DNA of 21,501 nucleotides from Brevundimonas sp. UBA4609 (GCA_002386585.1 DGIZ01000135.1:1-21501); one strand, 5' to 3'; positions 13,783 through 21,501 are shown, numbered from the stretch's first letter. Program-made: numbers and translations. The notes: generated from the sequence alone by a model not told the origin.

Positions 13783-16293
13783 TCAGGCCGAGACCTGATC
13801 GTTCGCCCGGTCCAGGGCTTCCGCGACCGCCCTGGTCAGGCCCGCCACGCTCAGCGGCTTGGTCAGATGGCCGTCGGCGCCCGCGCGATGGCTGGCCTCG
13901 ACATGCTCGCTCATGGCGTTGGCGGTCAGCATCAGGATCGGCGTCGGCTCCGCGCCGATGCGGCGCTCGTGGGCGCGCATCTCGGTCGTGGCGGTCAGTC
14001 CGTCCATGACCGGCATCTGCATATCCATCAGCACCAGGTCGAAGCCCCCTTCGCGGAAGGCGGCCAGGGCCTGGGCCCCATCCTCGACCGTCGTCAAGTC
14101 GACTCCCAACGGTTCGAGCATGACTTCGACCACCTTGCGGTTGGCCGGATGATCATCGGCCAGAAGCACGCGCGGCGCGCCTGCACGTTCCATGGACGGC
14201 GGCGGCGCGGCCTGAACCGCCTCGTTCGGCGCCTCGTCTGTCGCCGTCGGCAGGGAAAGGTCGAACCAGAAGCGCGCGCCCTCGCCCGGCGGAGAATCGC
14301 AGTCGAGCTCCCCGCCCATCAGCCGGACCAGATCGTCTGAAATCGCCAGCCCAAGCCCGCTGCCGCCGAAACGGCGAGTGATGGAGCCGTCCTCCTGCTG
14401 GAAGCGATGAAAGATGCGCGACTTGAACTCGGCGTCAAAGCCGATGCCCGTATCGAGGACCGTGAAGCGCACGCGGTCCCCCTCTATCCGGGCGACCTTC
14501 AACGTCACGCTGCCTTCCTGGGTGAATTTCAGCGCGTTGCTGACGAGATTGGTCAGCACCTGGCGCAGACGCACGGCGTCGCCGAGCACCCGGCGCGGCA
14601 AGGCTGGGTCATACTCCAGCCGCAGCTCCACCCCCTTGCCCATGGCCAGCGGCGCCCACAGTGCGGAGACGTCACGCGACGCCTCCTCCAGGTCGAAGGG
14701 CGCAGGCTCGATCGTCACCTTGCCAGACTCGATGCGGGCGACGTCCAGAATGTCCGAGAGCAATCGCTCCAGGGTGACGCCGGACGACCGGATGATATTC
14801 ACCAGCTCCCGGTCCTGCTGGCGCAGATCGCGCCCGGCCAAGGCTTCGGCCATCGCCACCACGCCGTTGAGCGGCGTCCGGATCTCGTGGCTCATATTGG
14901 CCAGGAACTCGCTCTTTGCGCGGTTCGCGGCCTCGGCGTGGAGTTGGGCCTTCTTCAGCCGACGAGACTGCCGCCTCTGCCAGAACACCACCAGAAGGAC
15001 CGACACGGCGAAGGCGAGGCTTATGCCCAGGATCCAGTTCTGTCCCCGGATCACCGCGTGTTGCAGCTGGGTGTTGGCCCGGGCCGTCTCCAACTGACGT
15101 CGCCGCTCGGCCAACTGCTCCTGCATGTCGCCCGTCACCTGATGAATGCCCGCGCTGAATCGCAGAGACAGGTGAAGGTCGCGCTGACGCTGATATTCGC
15201 GCAGAACGTCAAAGGCTTCGGCCGCCCGGCCGGAAGCGAACAGAAGCTCGGCCTCAAGCAGGCGTTCGGTCGGATCGACTCCGCCGTTCGGAGCCAACTC
15301 TCGCAGACGCTCCAGGTCGCTGCGCGCGCCTGCCAGATCGCCCAGCCGCGCGCGCGCCACGCCCCTGGCCGGCAGGATATCGAGCGCCAGGAAGGCCTTG
15401 CCGTCGATCAGCGCTTCGTGCGGGGCCAGGCAGTCCAGCACTCCGCGCGAATCCCGCCGCGCATCGGCGAGGAAGGCGCACAGGGCGGCGTCATAGGCGC
15501 TGAGGCTTTCCAGGTTCGCGCGCTGGCTGAGCCGATGATGGGCCGCATAGTAAAGCTCCGCGTTCGACAGGTCCCCCACCTGAAGCGCCATCCGCGTCAG
15601 ATTATAGAGGCTGTCGAAGTCGGGACGCGGATAGTCGGGATTGGAATCGTCGATCTCGAAACGGCGGAAGGCCGCCGCCGCTCCGGCCACGTCGCTCAGC
15701 TTCATCAGGCCCATGCCGGTCATTTCCCAGACCCCCGCGCGCGCAGTGGCGGCATAGGGGTCATGCACCGGGATCTCGCTTTCGGCCGTGGTCAGCAGGC
15801 GCAGGCCTTCGCCGATGCGGTCCTGATCCATCAGGGCCAGGGCGCTCAAGCGGGCCGCATGAGCCATGACGAACCAGTCGCGGCTCGTCCGCGCCGTGTG
15901 CGCCATCTCCTTCTCGACCGCCAGATCGCCCTGGTCGTAGCGGATGGTCAGGGCGTTCAGCCGCGCAATGGCCAGGTAGCGTTGGTCGTTCTGGGCCCGC
16001 GCCTGGGCCTCCAGGCGATTGTTCCAGAGGGTCGCCTCTTCGAAGTCCCCCTGGTTCAGAACCGTCCACGCGACGTGATAGAGCCGGTTCAGCCCCTCGC
16101 GGTCGCGCCGCTTCATGGCCTCCAGGCCAAAGGCCTCCAGCGCCGCGAAATTCGTGCGCGCGGCCCTCTGCTCCACGGCGCGGGCCAACTCCGCAGCCTG
16201 GCCGACGCCGGCCATGGCAGGCGCGGCCGTCGCCAGTACGGCGGCAGCGATCAAGGGCGCGCGGAGAAGGGGCACGAGACGTACGGGGGCCAT
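13783..16293 (-). CDS. Hybrid histidine kinase with a periplasmic helical-repeat sensor
   Basis: An 836-residue membrane sensor kinase. A signal peptide or first anchor (1-29) is followed by about 385 residues of Ala/Leu-rich helical repeats resembling TPRs, then a charged helix (390-415), a membrane helix at 419-438 and a short coiled linker. The kinase core has the HisKA phospho-acceptor H469 in NMSHEIRTPLN, N-box N586 (LTNLVSNALKF), G1 DTGIGFD (614-620) and G2 GGSGLGLA (643-650). A receiver domain covers about 707-828, with acidic pair D713-D714, phospho-acceptor D757 in LVLMDMQMP and K812 in LTKPLS. No PAS, HAMP or Hpt domain is seen, so phosphate must pass to a separate Hpt protein. No response regulator lies next to it. 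The signal sensed is unknown; protein-protein or peptide contacts are typical of such repeats. Confidence 0.92.
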   Translation of the reverse strand: MAPVRLVPLLRAPLIAAAVLATAAPAMAGVGQAAELARAVEQRAARTNFAALEAFGLEAMKRRDREGLNRLYHVAWTVLNQGDFEEATLWNNRLEAQARAQNDQRYLAIARLNALTIRYDQGDLAVEKEMAHTARTSRDWFVMAHAARLSALALMDQDRIGEGLRLLTTAESEIPVHDPYAATARAGVWEMTGMGLMKLSDVAGAAAAFRRFEIDDSNPDYPRPDFDSLYNLTRMALQVGDLSNAELYYAAHHRLSQRANLESLSAYDAALCAFLADARRDSRGVLDCLAPHEALIDGKAFLALDILPARGVARARLGDLAGARSDLERLRELAPNGGVDPTERLLEAELLFASGRAAEAFDVLREYQRQRDLHLSLRFSAGIHQVTGDMQEQLAERRRQLETARANTQLQHAVIRGQNWILGISLAFAVSVLLVVFWQRRQSRRLKKAQLHAEAANRAKSEFLANMSHEIRTPLNGVVAMAEALAGRDLRQQDRELVNIIRSSGVTLERLLSDILDVARIESGKVTIEPAPFDLEEASRDVSALWAPLAMGKGVELRLEYDPALPRRVLGDAVRLRQVLTNLVSNALKFTQEGSVTLKVARIEGDRVRFTVLDTGIGFDAEFKSRIFHRFQQEDGSITRRFGGSGLGLAISDDLVRLMGGELDCDSPPGEGARFWFDLSLPTATDEAPNEAVQAAPPPSMERAGAPRVLLADDHPANRKVVEVMLEPLGVDLTTVEDGAQALAAFREGGFDLVLMDMQMPVMDGLTATTEMRAHERRIGAEPTPILMLTANAMSEHVEASHRAGADGHLTKPLSVAGLTRAVAEALDRANDQVSA

Positions 16294-16369
16294 CCCCCCG
16301 ACTCTAGACCTGCGGAAGTTGCCTAAGGCTTAGCGCCGTTCGATGAAGCGCGCCTCGCCAGGACCCCGT

Positions 16370-17068
16370 TCAAGCCGAAACGCCGAGGTAGGCCCGAATC
16401 CAGTCGGCCAGCACAGCGCGGTCGTTCGGCTGGGCCAGGCTGGCGTGGGCCTGATCGACCAGGGCGTCGTCGATGCGTCCCCGCCGACCTTCCGTCAGAC
16501 GGGCGGCGAAGGCCGGGTCGAACTCGGGATGGCACTGGAAGCTGATCGCGTCCTGCCCCCAGGCCAGGCCCGCATAGGGAGTGAACTCGCTGGCGATCAG
16601 CACGCGTGCGTCCGCAGGCGCGGCCACGACCTGATCCTGGTGCGATGCCGGAATGGCGATGGTCGACGCCGCCGGCGTCATCCAGGCTTCGTCGCTCAGC
16701 ACGTCATAGCGGTGCAGGCCGACGCCCCAGCCCTTGTCGGACTTCTCGACCCGGCCGCCGAAGGCATGGGCCAGAATCTGGTGGCCGAAGCAGACGCCCA
16801 CCAGCCGCGTCTTGCCCCGCGCGTCGCGCAGCCAGGCGGACAGGGGCGCGATCCACGGCAGATCCTCATAGACGCCCGCAGCCGACCCGGTGACGATCGT
16901 CCCGGCGAAGGCCGACGGGTCTTCCGGCAGTTCCCCCGCCTGAACGTCGAATCGATGGGTGGTTGCGCCCTCGCCCAGCATGGCCCGGAACTGGGCGGTG
17001 TAGTCGCCGAACGCCTCGGCCAGAGGGGCGGGCGGACGACCGGTTTCGAGGATGGCGATGGCGGTCAT
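16370..17068 (-). CDS. Class I glutamine amidotransferase (GMP synthase-like)
   Basis: A 232-residue stand-alone GATase1 domain. The nucleophile elbow GVCFGHQILAHAFGG gives C93, and FQCHPEFD gives H180 and E182, so the Cys-His-Glu triad is complete. The middle contains a typical ASHQDQV loop (141-147) that helps shape the active site. Such stand-alone proteins hydrolyse glutamine or gamma-glutamyl compounds (for example PuuD-like or GuaA-like enzymes), and the acceptor cannot be told from sequence. The start at 17068 (MTAIAILETG) lies at the first beta strand; the frame is open to 17353 but that part is antisense to the neighbouring gene. It is followed after 76 bases by the histidine kinase on the same strand, and is divergent from the ABM-like gene. 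Confidence 0.9.
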   Translation of the reverse strand: MTAIAILETGRPPAPLAEAFGDYTAQFRAMLGEGATTHRFDVQAGELPEDPSAFAGTIVTGSAAGVYEDLPWIAPLSAWLRDARGKTRLVGVCFGHQILAHAFGGRVEKSDKGWGVGLHRYDVLSDEAWMTPAASTIAIPASHQDQVVAAPADARVLIASEFTPYAGLAWGQDAISFQCHPEFDPAFAARLTEGRRGRIDDALVDQAHASLAQPNDRAVLADWIRAYLGVSA

Positions 17069-17156
17069 GAAATCCACTTGATCGACGAGGGAGGAAGGAA
17101 GCGTCAGCCCCTCGATTGCGGTAGAAGGAAGGCGAAAGCAATGAGACGAACCGCCC

Positions 17157-17492
17157 ATGCCCTCTTCAGCCGACATCCAGGCCGATGCGCCGCTTGAAGA
17201 CCCGATCGTCCTGATCAATGTCTTCAAGTGCAACGCGCCCCATCTGGACGAATTGATGGAGCATCTGGCCGCTCTTGTGCGCATCCAGACCGCCCTGCCC
17301 GGCTTCGTCTCCGCCACCCTGCATCGCGGACTGAACGGGCGGGTCGCCGCCAATCACGCCGTCTGGGCCAGCGCCGGCGCCTGGAAGGCCATGACGCGCC
17401 ACCCTCAGGTCGTTGCGGCCATGGGGCCGATCCTGGCCATCGCCACCTTCGAGCCTCACCTCTACGAACCGGGCGAGGTCATCCAGGCCTAA
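17157..17492 (+). CDS. Antibiotic biosynthesis monooxygenase (ABM) domain protein
   Basis: A 111-residue single-domain protein of the dimeric alpha-beta barrel ABM type. The core runs from IVLINVFKCNAPHLDELMEH through LPGFVSATLHRGLNGR to NHAVWASAGAWKAM, where the family has its N-x-A-x-W signature. A final FEPHLYEP strand closes the domain. Members include quinol monooxygenases, heme-degrading proteins and many of unknown role, so no reaction is assigned. No good Shine-Dalgarno site precedes the ATG (ACGAACCGCCC), which suggests weak or leaderless translation. The stop overlaps the stop of the convergent rlmJ gene by a few bases. The divergent neighbour is the amidotransferase; a functional link is unproven. 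Confidence 0.85.
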   Translation: MPSSADIQADAPLEDPIVLINVFKCNAPHLDELMEHLAALVRIQTALPGFVSATLHRGLNGRVAANHAVWASAGAWKAMTRHPQVVAAMGPILAIATFEPHLYEPGEVIQA

Positions 17493-18310
17493 CCCGCGCG
17501 CCAGACCTCGGCCCGGCCGCCGGGATCGCCCAGCGCCTGAACCGTCCAGCCGCAGATTTCGGCCGCCGCCGCATCGGCGCCCGACGGCGCGTTGACGATC
17601 GTCATGGCGCAGCCGTTCATCTTCATCGGATTGTTCAGCGGACGCAGCCGCGCCTCGGCCACCAGCACGCGCGACAGCCCCGCCTGCTCCAGCCGCCGGA
17701 TGAAGCCGTCGAAGGTCTCGAGATCCTTCAGCGGCGTCCAGATCGCCACACAGGCCGTCCGATCGGCGCCCAGAACGGCCGCCGCTGTCTCAGCCGAGCG
17801 GACATAGTCGTCGGGCCGCTCGAACGGCGGATCGATCAGCACCAGCGGCGCCTTCAGCCCCCGCGCCGCGCGCACAGCCTCCTCATAGCCGTCGCCCGCC
17901 CGCCCCGTCGCATTGTGCCACGGCGCCAGCGCCTCCTGCAGCAAGGCCTCGACCGGCGGGTTCAGCTCGAAGCCGCGATAGGAATCCTCAGCCCGCAAGG
18001 CTCGCGCCGTCAGCACCGGCGAGCCGGGATAGAAGCGCGCGCCGCCCTGCGGGTTCAGCGCGGCGACCTCGGCGGCCAGCGCCTCGATCAGCGGCGGCCG
18101 CGCCTCGGCGGTCATCAACCGCGCCACTCCGGCCTCGGCCTCACGCGAGCGGACCGCATCGCCCGACAGGTCATAGAGACCCGCCCCGGCATGGGTGTCC
18201 AGCACGCTCACAGGTCCGCGCGCCTGCCGCTCCTTCAACAGCCACAGCACAAGGGCGTGTTTGACCAGATCGGCGAAGTTTCCGGCGTGAAAGCTGTGAC
18301 GATAATTCAT
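17489..18310 (-). CDS. rlmJ: 23S rRNA (adenine(2030)-N(6))-methyltransferase RlmJ
   Basis: A 273-residue SAM-dependent methyltransferase that modifies A2030 in 23S rRNA. The distinctive N-terminus MNYRHSFHAGNFADLVKH is the RlmJ hallmark. DTHAGAGLYDL (38-48) is the SAM-binding motif I region, and LIDPPFE (158-164) is the catalytic motif IV. The C-terminal NNPMKMNGCAMTIVNAP segment is also characteristic. The length is close to the E. coli enzyme. It converges on the ABM gene with a four-base stop overlap (TAA on + at 17490-17492, TAG on - at 17489-17491) and is divergent from the small phage-like gene with 75 bases between starts. Confidence 0.95.
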   Translation of the reverse strand: MNYRHSFHAGNFADLVKHALVLWLLKERQARGPVSVLDTHAGAGLYDLSGDAVRSREAEAGVARLMTAEARPPLIEALAAEVAALNPQGGARFYPGSPVLTARALRAEDSYRGFELNPPVEALLQEALAPWHNATGRAGDGYEEAVRAARGLKAPLVLIDPPFERPDDYVRSAETAAAVLGADRTACVAIWTPLKDLETFDGFIRRLEQAGLSRVLVAEARLRPLNNPMKMNGCAMTIVNAPSGADAAAAEICGWTVQALGDPGGRAEVWRAG

Positions 18311-18385
18311 GGCCGCTCGTCCCCCGCCCCCGTCATCAGGTCAAGTCGTATAAGAGAGCACGACGCCCCGGCTTCAGGATACGCC

Positions 18386-18733
18386 ATGCTGATCGACCAC
18401 CCCATCCTTTCCGACGAGGACCGCACGCCCTCTCCGGCCATCGCCGAAACGGCGCAGCACGGTCTGGCCCTGCGCCAACAGCACGGACGCGGCGGCACCG
18501 AGGTCGGGGTGCGCCGCGCCGAACAGCTGATGGCGCGTACCCCGCTCAGCGACCGCGACATCAAGTCGATGTACAGCTATTTCGCCCGTCACGCGGTGGA
18601 CAGGCACGGCCGCCATTGGGCCGACCCCATCAAGCCCTCGGCCGGCTATATCGCCTGGCGACTGTGGGGCGGCGACAAGGCGCGCGACTGGATCAACAGC
18701 CTGCGCGCCCGCCTTCGCGAAGTCGGGATTTAG
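18386..18733 (+). CDS. Conserved small protein resembling a phage-associated module
   Basis: A 115-residue soluble protein with no signal peptide or membrane helix. The frame is open far upstream, but that part is antisense to rlmJ; the ATG at 18386 follows AGGAT. The first 25 residues (LIDHPILSDEDRTPSP) look disordered. The rest contains HGRGGTEVGVRRAEQLMAR, then SDRDIKSMYSYFARHAVDR, then PSAGYIAWRLWGGDKARDW. From memory this order matches a short module in many phage and prophage proteins (GGTxVGVxRAxxL, YFxRHEVDK, PSAGRIAWxLWGGDxG), where its role is not established. No other phage gene is near, so it is probably a domesticated or free-standing version. It converges on tdh with a seven-base gap. 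Confidence 0.78.
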   Translation: MLIDHPILSDEDRTPSPAIAETAQHGLALRQQHGRGGTEVGVRRAEQLMARTPLSDRDIKSMYSYFARHAVDRHGRHWADPIKPSAGYIAWRLWGGDKARDWINSLRARLREVGI

Positions 18734-18740
18734 CGCTCGA

Positions 18741-19787
18741 TCAGTCGGCCCAGTTCAGGACGACCTTGCCCGACTTGCCCGACTTCATGGCCTCAAAGCC
18801 CGCCTCGAAGTCCTGATACGGCATCTGGTGGGTGATCAGCGGCGACAGGTCCAGACCGGCCTTCAGCAGGCCCAGCATCTTGCGCCAGGTGGTGAACATC
18901 TCGCGCCCATAGACGCCCTTGATGGTCAGGGCCTTCAGGATGATCGCGCCCCATTCCGTCTCCATCGGCTTGGAGGGAATGCCCAGCATGGCCATGCCGC
19001 CGCCCATGATCAGGGTGTCGACGCACTGTTTGAAGGCGACGGGCGAACCCGACATCTCCAGCGCCACGTCGAAGCCGACCTTCAGGCCCAGCTCGTGCAT
19101 GACGTCGCGCAGGTCTTCCTTGGTCGTGTTCACGGCGCGGACGCCGGGCGCAACCTTTTGCGCAAGTTCCAGGCGGAAGTCGTTGATATCCGTCAGGACC
19201 ACAGTGCGCGCGCCCGCATGACGCGCCACGGCGGCGGCCATCATGCCGATGGGGCCGGCGCCGGTGACGATGACGTCCTCGCCCAGCAGATCGAACTGCT
19301 GCGCCGTGTGCACGGCGTTGCCGAACGGGTCGAGGATGGAGCCGATCTCATACGGCACCTCGTCCGGCAACTCGATGACGTTGAACGCCGGGGCCACGAC
19401 GTATTCGGCGAAGGCGCCCTGACGGTTCACGCCGATGCCGCGTGTGTCGGGGTCCAGATGGAAGTGACCGGCGCGGGCCGCTTCGGAGTTCAGGTCGATG
19501 ACGTGGCCCTCGGCCGAGACGCGCTGGCCGACCTTCAGGCGGCGATCCACGTCCTTGCCGATGGCGACGATCTCGCCCGCGAACTCATGCCCGGTGATCA
19601 TCGGCACGGGCACGTTCTTCTGGGACCACTCGTCCCAGTTCCAGATGTGGATGTCTGTGCCGCAGACGGCGGTGCGATGCACCTTGATCAGCACGTCCTC
19701 ATCACCCGCGACGGGAATGGGCGCGTCGATCAGCTCCAGCCCCTCGGCCGGCTTCGTCTTGGCCAGGGCCTTCATCGTGTCAGCCAT
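18741..19787 (-). CDS. tdh: L-threonine 3-dehydrogenase
   Basis: Zinc- and NAD-dependent medium-chain dehydrogenase that oxidises threonine to 2-amino-3-ketobutyrate, the first step of threonine breakdown to glycine and acetyl-CoA. It has 348 residues. The catalytic zinc region is intact (C42 in VCGTDIHIW, H67-E68 in GHEFAGE), and the Rossmann motif GAGPIG is at 176-181. DPFGNAVHT and GVYGREMFTTW are threonine dehydrogenase signatures. Oddly, the structural-zinc lobe is changed. Over an ungapped stretch the four cysteines of the E. coli enzyme correspond to D98, S101, A104 and D112 (GHVIDLNSEAARAGHFHLD), so this enzyme should lack structural zinc. Its ATG shares a base with the kbl stop (TGATG), indicating translational coupling. 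Confidence 0.95.
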   Translation of the reverse strand: MADTMKALAKTKPAEGLELIDAPIPVAGDEDVLIKVHRTAVCGTDIHIWNWDEWSQKNVPVPMITGHEFAGEIVAIGKDVDRRLKVGQRVSAEGHVIDLNSEAARAGHFHLDPDTRGIGVNRQGAFAEYVVAPAFNVIELPDEVPYEIGSILDPFGNAVHTAQQFDLLGEDVIVTGAGPIGMMAAAVARHAGARTVVLTDINDFRLELAQKVAPGVRAVNTTKEDLRDVMHELGLKVGFDVALEMSGSPVAFKQCVDTLIMGGGMAMLGIPSKPMETEWGAIILKALTIKGVYGREMFTTWRKMLGLLKAGLDLSPLITHQMPYQDFEAGFEAMKSGKSGKVVLNWAD

Positions 19788-20989
19788 CAGATAACTCCCA
19801 ATTCCTTGCCGGCCGTCGTGAACGCCGCGACCGCTTGATCAATCTGCTCGAACGTATGCGCCGCCGACATCTGGGTGCGGATGCGGGCCTGGCCGCGCGG
19901 CACCACCGGGAAGGAGAAGCCGATGACATAAACCCCCAGCTCCAGCAGGCGCGCCGCCATGTCCTGGGCCAGCTTGGCGTCGCCCAGCATGACCGGGATG
20001 ATCGGGTGCTCGCCCGGAAGCAGGTCGAAGCCCGCCGCCGCCATGGCCGAACGGAAACGCGCGGCGTTGGCGAACAACTGAGCGCGCAGTTTGTCGCCCT
20101 CATCTCCCGCAGCGATGCGGATGGCCTCCAGCGACGACCCGCAGACGGCGGGCGCCAGAGCGTTGGAGAACAGATAGGGCCGCGCGCGCTGCTTCAGCAG
20201 CTCCACGACATTCCTGCGTGCGCAGATGAAGCCGCCCATCGCCCCGCCCAGCGCCTTGCCGAAGGTGCCGGTGACGAAGTCCACCTCGACGCCGCAGTGC
20301 GCAAACGAGCCCTTGCCCTTGTCGCCCAGGAAGCCGGTCGCGTGGCAGTCGTCGACCATGATCAGGGCCTGATACTGGTCGGCCAGGGCGCGGATCTGGT
20401 CGATCCTGCCGATGTAGCCGTCCATCGAGAAAGCGCCGTCGGTGGCGATGATGATGTTGCGGGCGCCGGCGGCGCGCGCCTCCTTCAGCTTGGCCTCCAG
20501 ATCGGCCATGTCTGAGTTGGCGAAGCGATAGCGCTGGGCCTTCGACAGACGCACCCCGTCGATGATCGAGGCGTGGTTCAGGCTATCCGAGACGATGGCG
20601 TCCTCGGCCCCGAACAGCGGCTCGAAAATGCCGCCGTTGGCGTCGAAGGCGGCGGCGAACAGGATGGCGTCTTCAAAGCCGAGGTAGTCGGCGATCGCCC
20701 GCTCCAGCTCCTTGTGGATTTCCAGCGTGCCGCAGATGAAGCGCACCGAGGCCGTGCCCGCGCCCCATTTCTCCTGCGCCTTGATCCCGGCCTGGGTGAC
20801 GCGCTCGTCGCCCGCCAGGCCCAGATAGTTGTTGGCGCAGAAGTTCAGCACGTCGCGGCCGTTGACGGAGATCACCGGCCCCTGGCGCGAAGCGATGACG
20901 CGCTCGGGCTTGGTCAGCCCCTGGGCGTCGATATCGGCCAGCTCGGCGGAGACGCGGTCATAGAAGGCCTGGTTCGTATCTTGGGTCAT
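19787..20989 (-). CDS. kbl: Glycine C-acetyltransferase (2-amino-3-ketobutyrate CoA ligase)
   Basis: A PLP enzyme of the alpha-oxoamine synthase family, 400 residues, that cleaves the unstable product of threonine dehydrogenase with CoA to give glycine and acetyl-CoA. Family features are NNYLGLAGD (53-61), GAGTASVRFICGT (77-88), DSLNHASIIDG (135-145), cofactor-binding DDCHATGFLG (213-222) and the Schiff-base lysine K245 in GTFGKALGG. The GTFGKALGG context and partner gene separate it from ALA synthase and KAPA synthase relatives. GGAG precedes the ATG by about six bases. The stop overlaps the tdh start by one base, so kbl-tdh form a coupled operon, and their products are known to act in sequence. 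Its promoter is either in the 39-base gap upstream or shared with the preceding gene. Confidence 0.96.
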   Translation of the reverse strand: MTQDTNQAFYDRVSAELADIDAQGLTKPERVIASRQGPVISVNGRDVLNFCANNYLGLAGDERVTQAGIKAQEKWGAGTASVRFICGTLEIHKELERAIADYLGFEDAILFAAAFDANGGIFEPLFGAEDAIVSDSLNHASIIDGVRLSKAQRYRFANSDMADLEAKLKEARAAGARNIIIATDGAFSMDGYIGRIDQIRALADQYQALIMVDDCHATGFLGDKGKGSFAHCGVEVDFVTGTFGKALGGAMGGFICARRNVVELLKQRARPYLFSNALAPAVCGSSLEAIRIAAGDEGDKLRAQLFANAARFRSAMAAAGFDLLPGEHPIIPVMLGDAKLAQDMAARLLELGVYVIGFSFPVVPRGQARIRTQMSAAHTFEQIDQAVAAFTTAGKELGVI

Positions 20990-21028
20990 GTTTGCTCCGC
21001 TACGCTGAATTCGAGCAGGTTTGAACCC

Positions 21029-21501
21029 CTAGTTTGCAGCGACCGGGGCAGGCTGAGCCGAACCATCGAGGACGGGCCGCAGGGGACTGACCTCAACCTG
21101 CCCGCCGCAAGGCGTGAAGGCCAGCGGCAGGGCGATCGCCGTCGTCGCGCCCGGCGCCGTCACGCGCACGGTCTTGGCCGAAGGACAGGTCGTCTCGCCC
21201 TTGTCCTCGTGCGGGATGACGGTCCAGGCTAGGTCGAACCAGGCGGCTTGCTGCGGACGAATTTCGACCGGCGTCGAGGCGCGGCCCTGGGCGAAATAAT
21301 TGCCCGGCGCCTGCACGGCCCGAACGCTGGTCAGCAGCTTGCCCTCGTCGTCCAGCAGGCTGACGGACGGATAGCCGGTCACGGTGCAGGCGTCGGCGCC
21401 GATGTTCCGCAGCGCCAGGGTGGTGAGGCGATGCCCCATGCCGGCGTCCCCGCCCTCGACCGCCAGGCGGAGGTTTTCGGCGGCGCAGGGCGCGCCCGAC
21501 G
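21029..21501 (-). CDS. DUF4232-like secreted protein, C-terminal part (5' end outside window)
   Basis: The frame is open from the window edge to the stop at 21029-21031, giving 157 visible residues; an internal ATG at 21439 is unlikely to be the start because similarity continues upstream of it. The pattern is CAAENLRLAVEGGDAGMGHR, then LALRNIGADACTVTGYPSVSLLDDEG, and later ARWF-like and TCPSAK segments. It matches the DUF4232 domain as I know it (paired Cys, N-x-G-x-x-x-C-x-L-x-G-Y-P-x-V, beta-sandwich), usually on exported or lipoproteins. Function is unknown. It ends 39 bases before kbl on the same strand, so it may be co-transcribed with the threonine genes, though no functional tie is evident. 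Confidence 0.72.
   Translation of the reverse strand, partial: SGAPCAAENLRLAVEGGDAGMGHRLTTLALRNIGADACTVTGYPSVSLLDDEGKLLTSVRAVQAPGNYFAQGRASTPVEIRPQQAAWFDLAWTVIPHEDKGETTCPSAKTVRVTAPGATTAIALPLAFTPCGGQVEVSPLRPVLDGSAQPAPVAAN

Noticed and set aside
14407..16326. A 639-codon plus-strand frame opposite the histidine kinase gene
   Set aside because: The kinase frame has all expected motifs; the opposite frame has none and shows shadow-type composition.
17069..17353. N-terminal extension of the glutamine amidotransferase to 17353
   Set aside because: The extra 95 residues are antisense to the ABM gene and have no similarity to the GATase fold, whose first strand begins at the 17068 start.
18345..18364. 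A TATAAG element and GTCGT/ACGAC repeat as a promoter for the small gene at 18386
   Set aside because: No acceptable -35 element lies at the right distance, and a five-base repeat is too short to support a call.
1..21501. CRISPR arrays, tRNA or rRNA genes, insertion sequences, integrases or attachment sites
   Set aside because: Looked for across the window on both strands; no spaced direct-repeat array, cloverleaf with a CCA end, transposase or recombinase was recognised.

Overview
This is a gene-dense, high-GC stretch of alphaproteobacterial chromosome. Protein wording, gene content and codon bias best fit the Caulobacteraceae, probably Brevundimonas or a close relative. This is inferred from recognised families, not from a database search. 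Nineteen protein genes are supported, two of them cut by the window ends. No tRNA, rRNA, CRISPR array, insertion sequence or prophage is visible, and no gene-free gap exceeds 300 bases.

Left part (1-7867, all + strand): the end of a PepSY-type membrane protein with a His-rich segment is followed closely by a PCu(A)C copper-chaperone lipoprotein, which suggests a copper or metal handling pair. Next come the ATPase ychF and an O-acetylhomoserine sulfhydrylase of methionine synthesis, whose leader looks structured. A 116-bp intergenic repeat made of two hairpins separates this from two tandem secreted M28 zinc peptidases and a small lipoprotein.

Centre (7890-13771): a strong terminator closes the minus-strand cytochrome bc1 operon (Rieske, cytochrome b, cytochrome c1). 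Divergent from it is a trmL-like tRNA methyltransferase, which converges on a secreted M19 dipeptidase. The dipeptidase is divergent from hemF, which has an FNR/FixK-type box upstream.

Right part (13783-21501): a hybrid histidine kinase with a predicted periplasmic helical-repeat sensor, a class I glutamine amidotransferase, an antibiotic-biosynthesis-monooxygenase-like protein, the 23S rRNA methyltransferase RlmJ, a 115-residue protein resembling a phage-associated module, the threonine-degradation operon kbl-tdh, and the end of a DUF4232-like protein.

Most of this is ordinary housekeeping and I see no clear new multi-gene system. The observations most worth checking are: a threonine dehydrogenase lacking all four structural-zinc cysteines, the FNR/FixK-like box ahead of oxygen-dependent hemF, the phage-like small protein, the double-hairpin repeat with compensatory changes, a perfect 3 x 8 bp tandem repeat inside the PepSY gene that could shift its frame into the copper-chaperone gene, and structured leaders before ychF and the sulfhydrylase.
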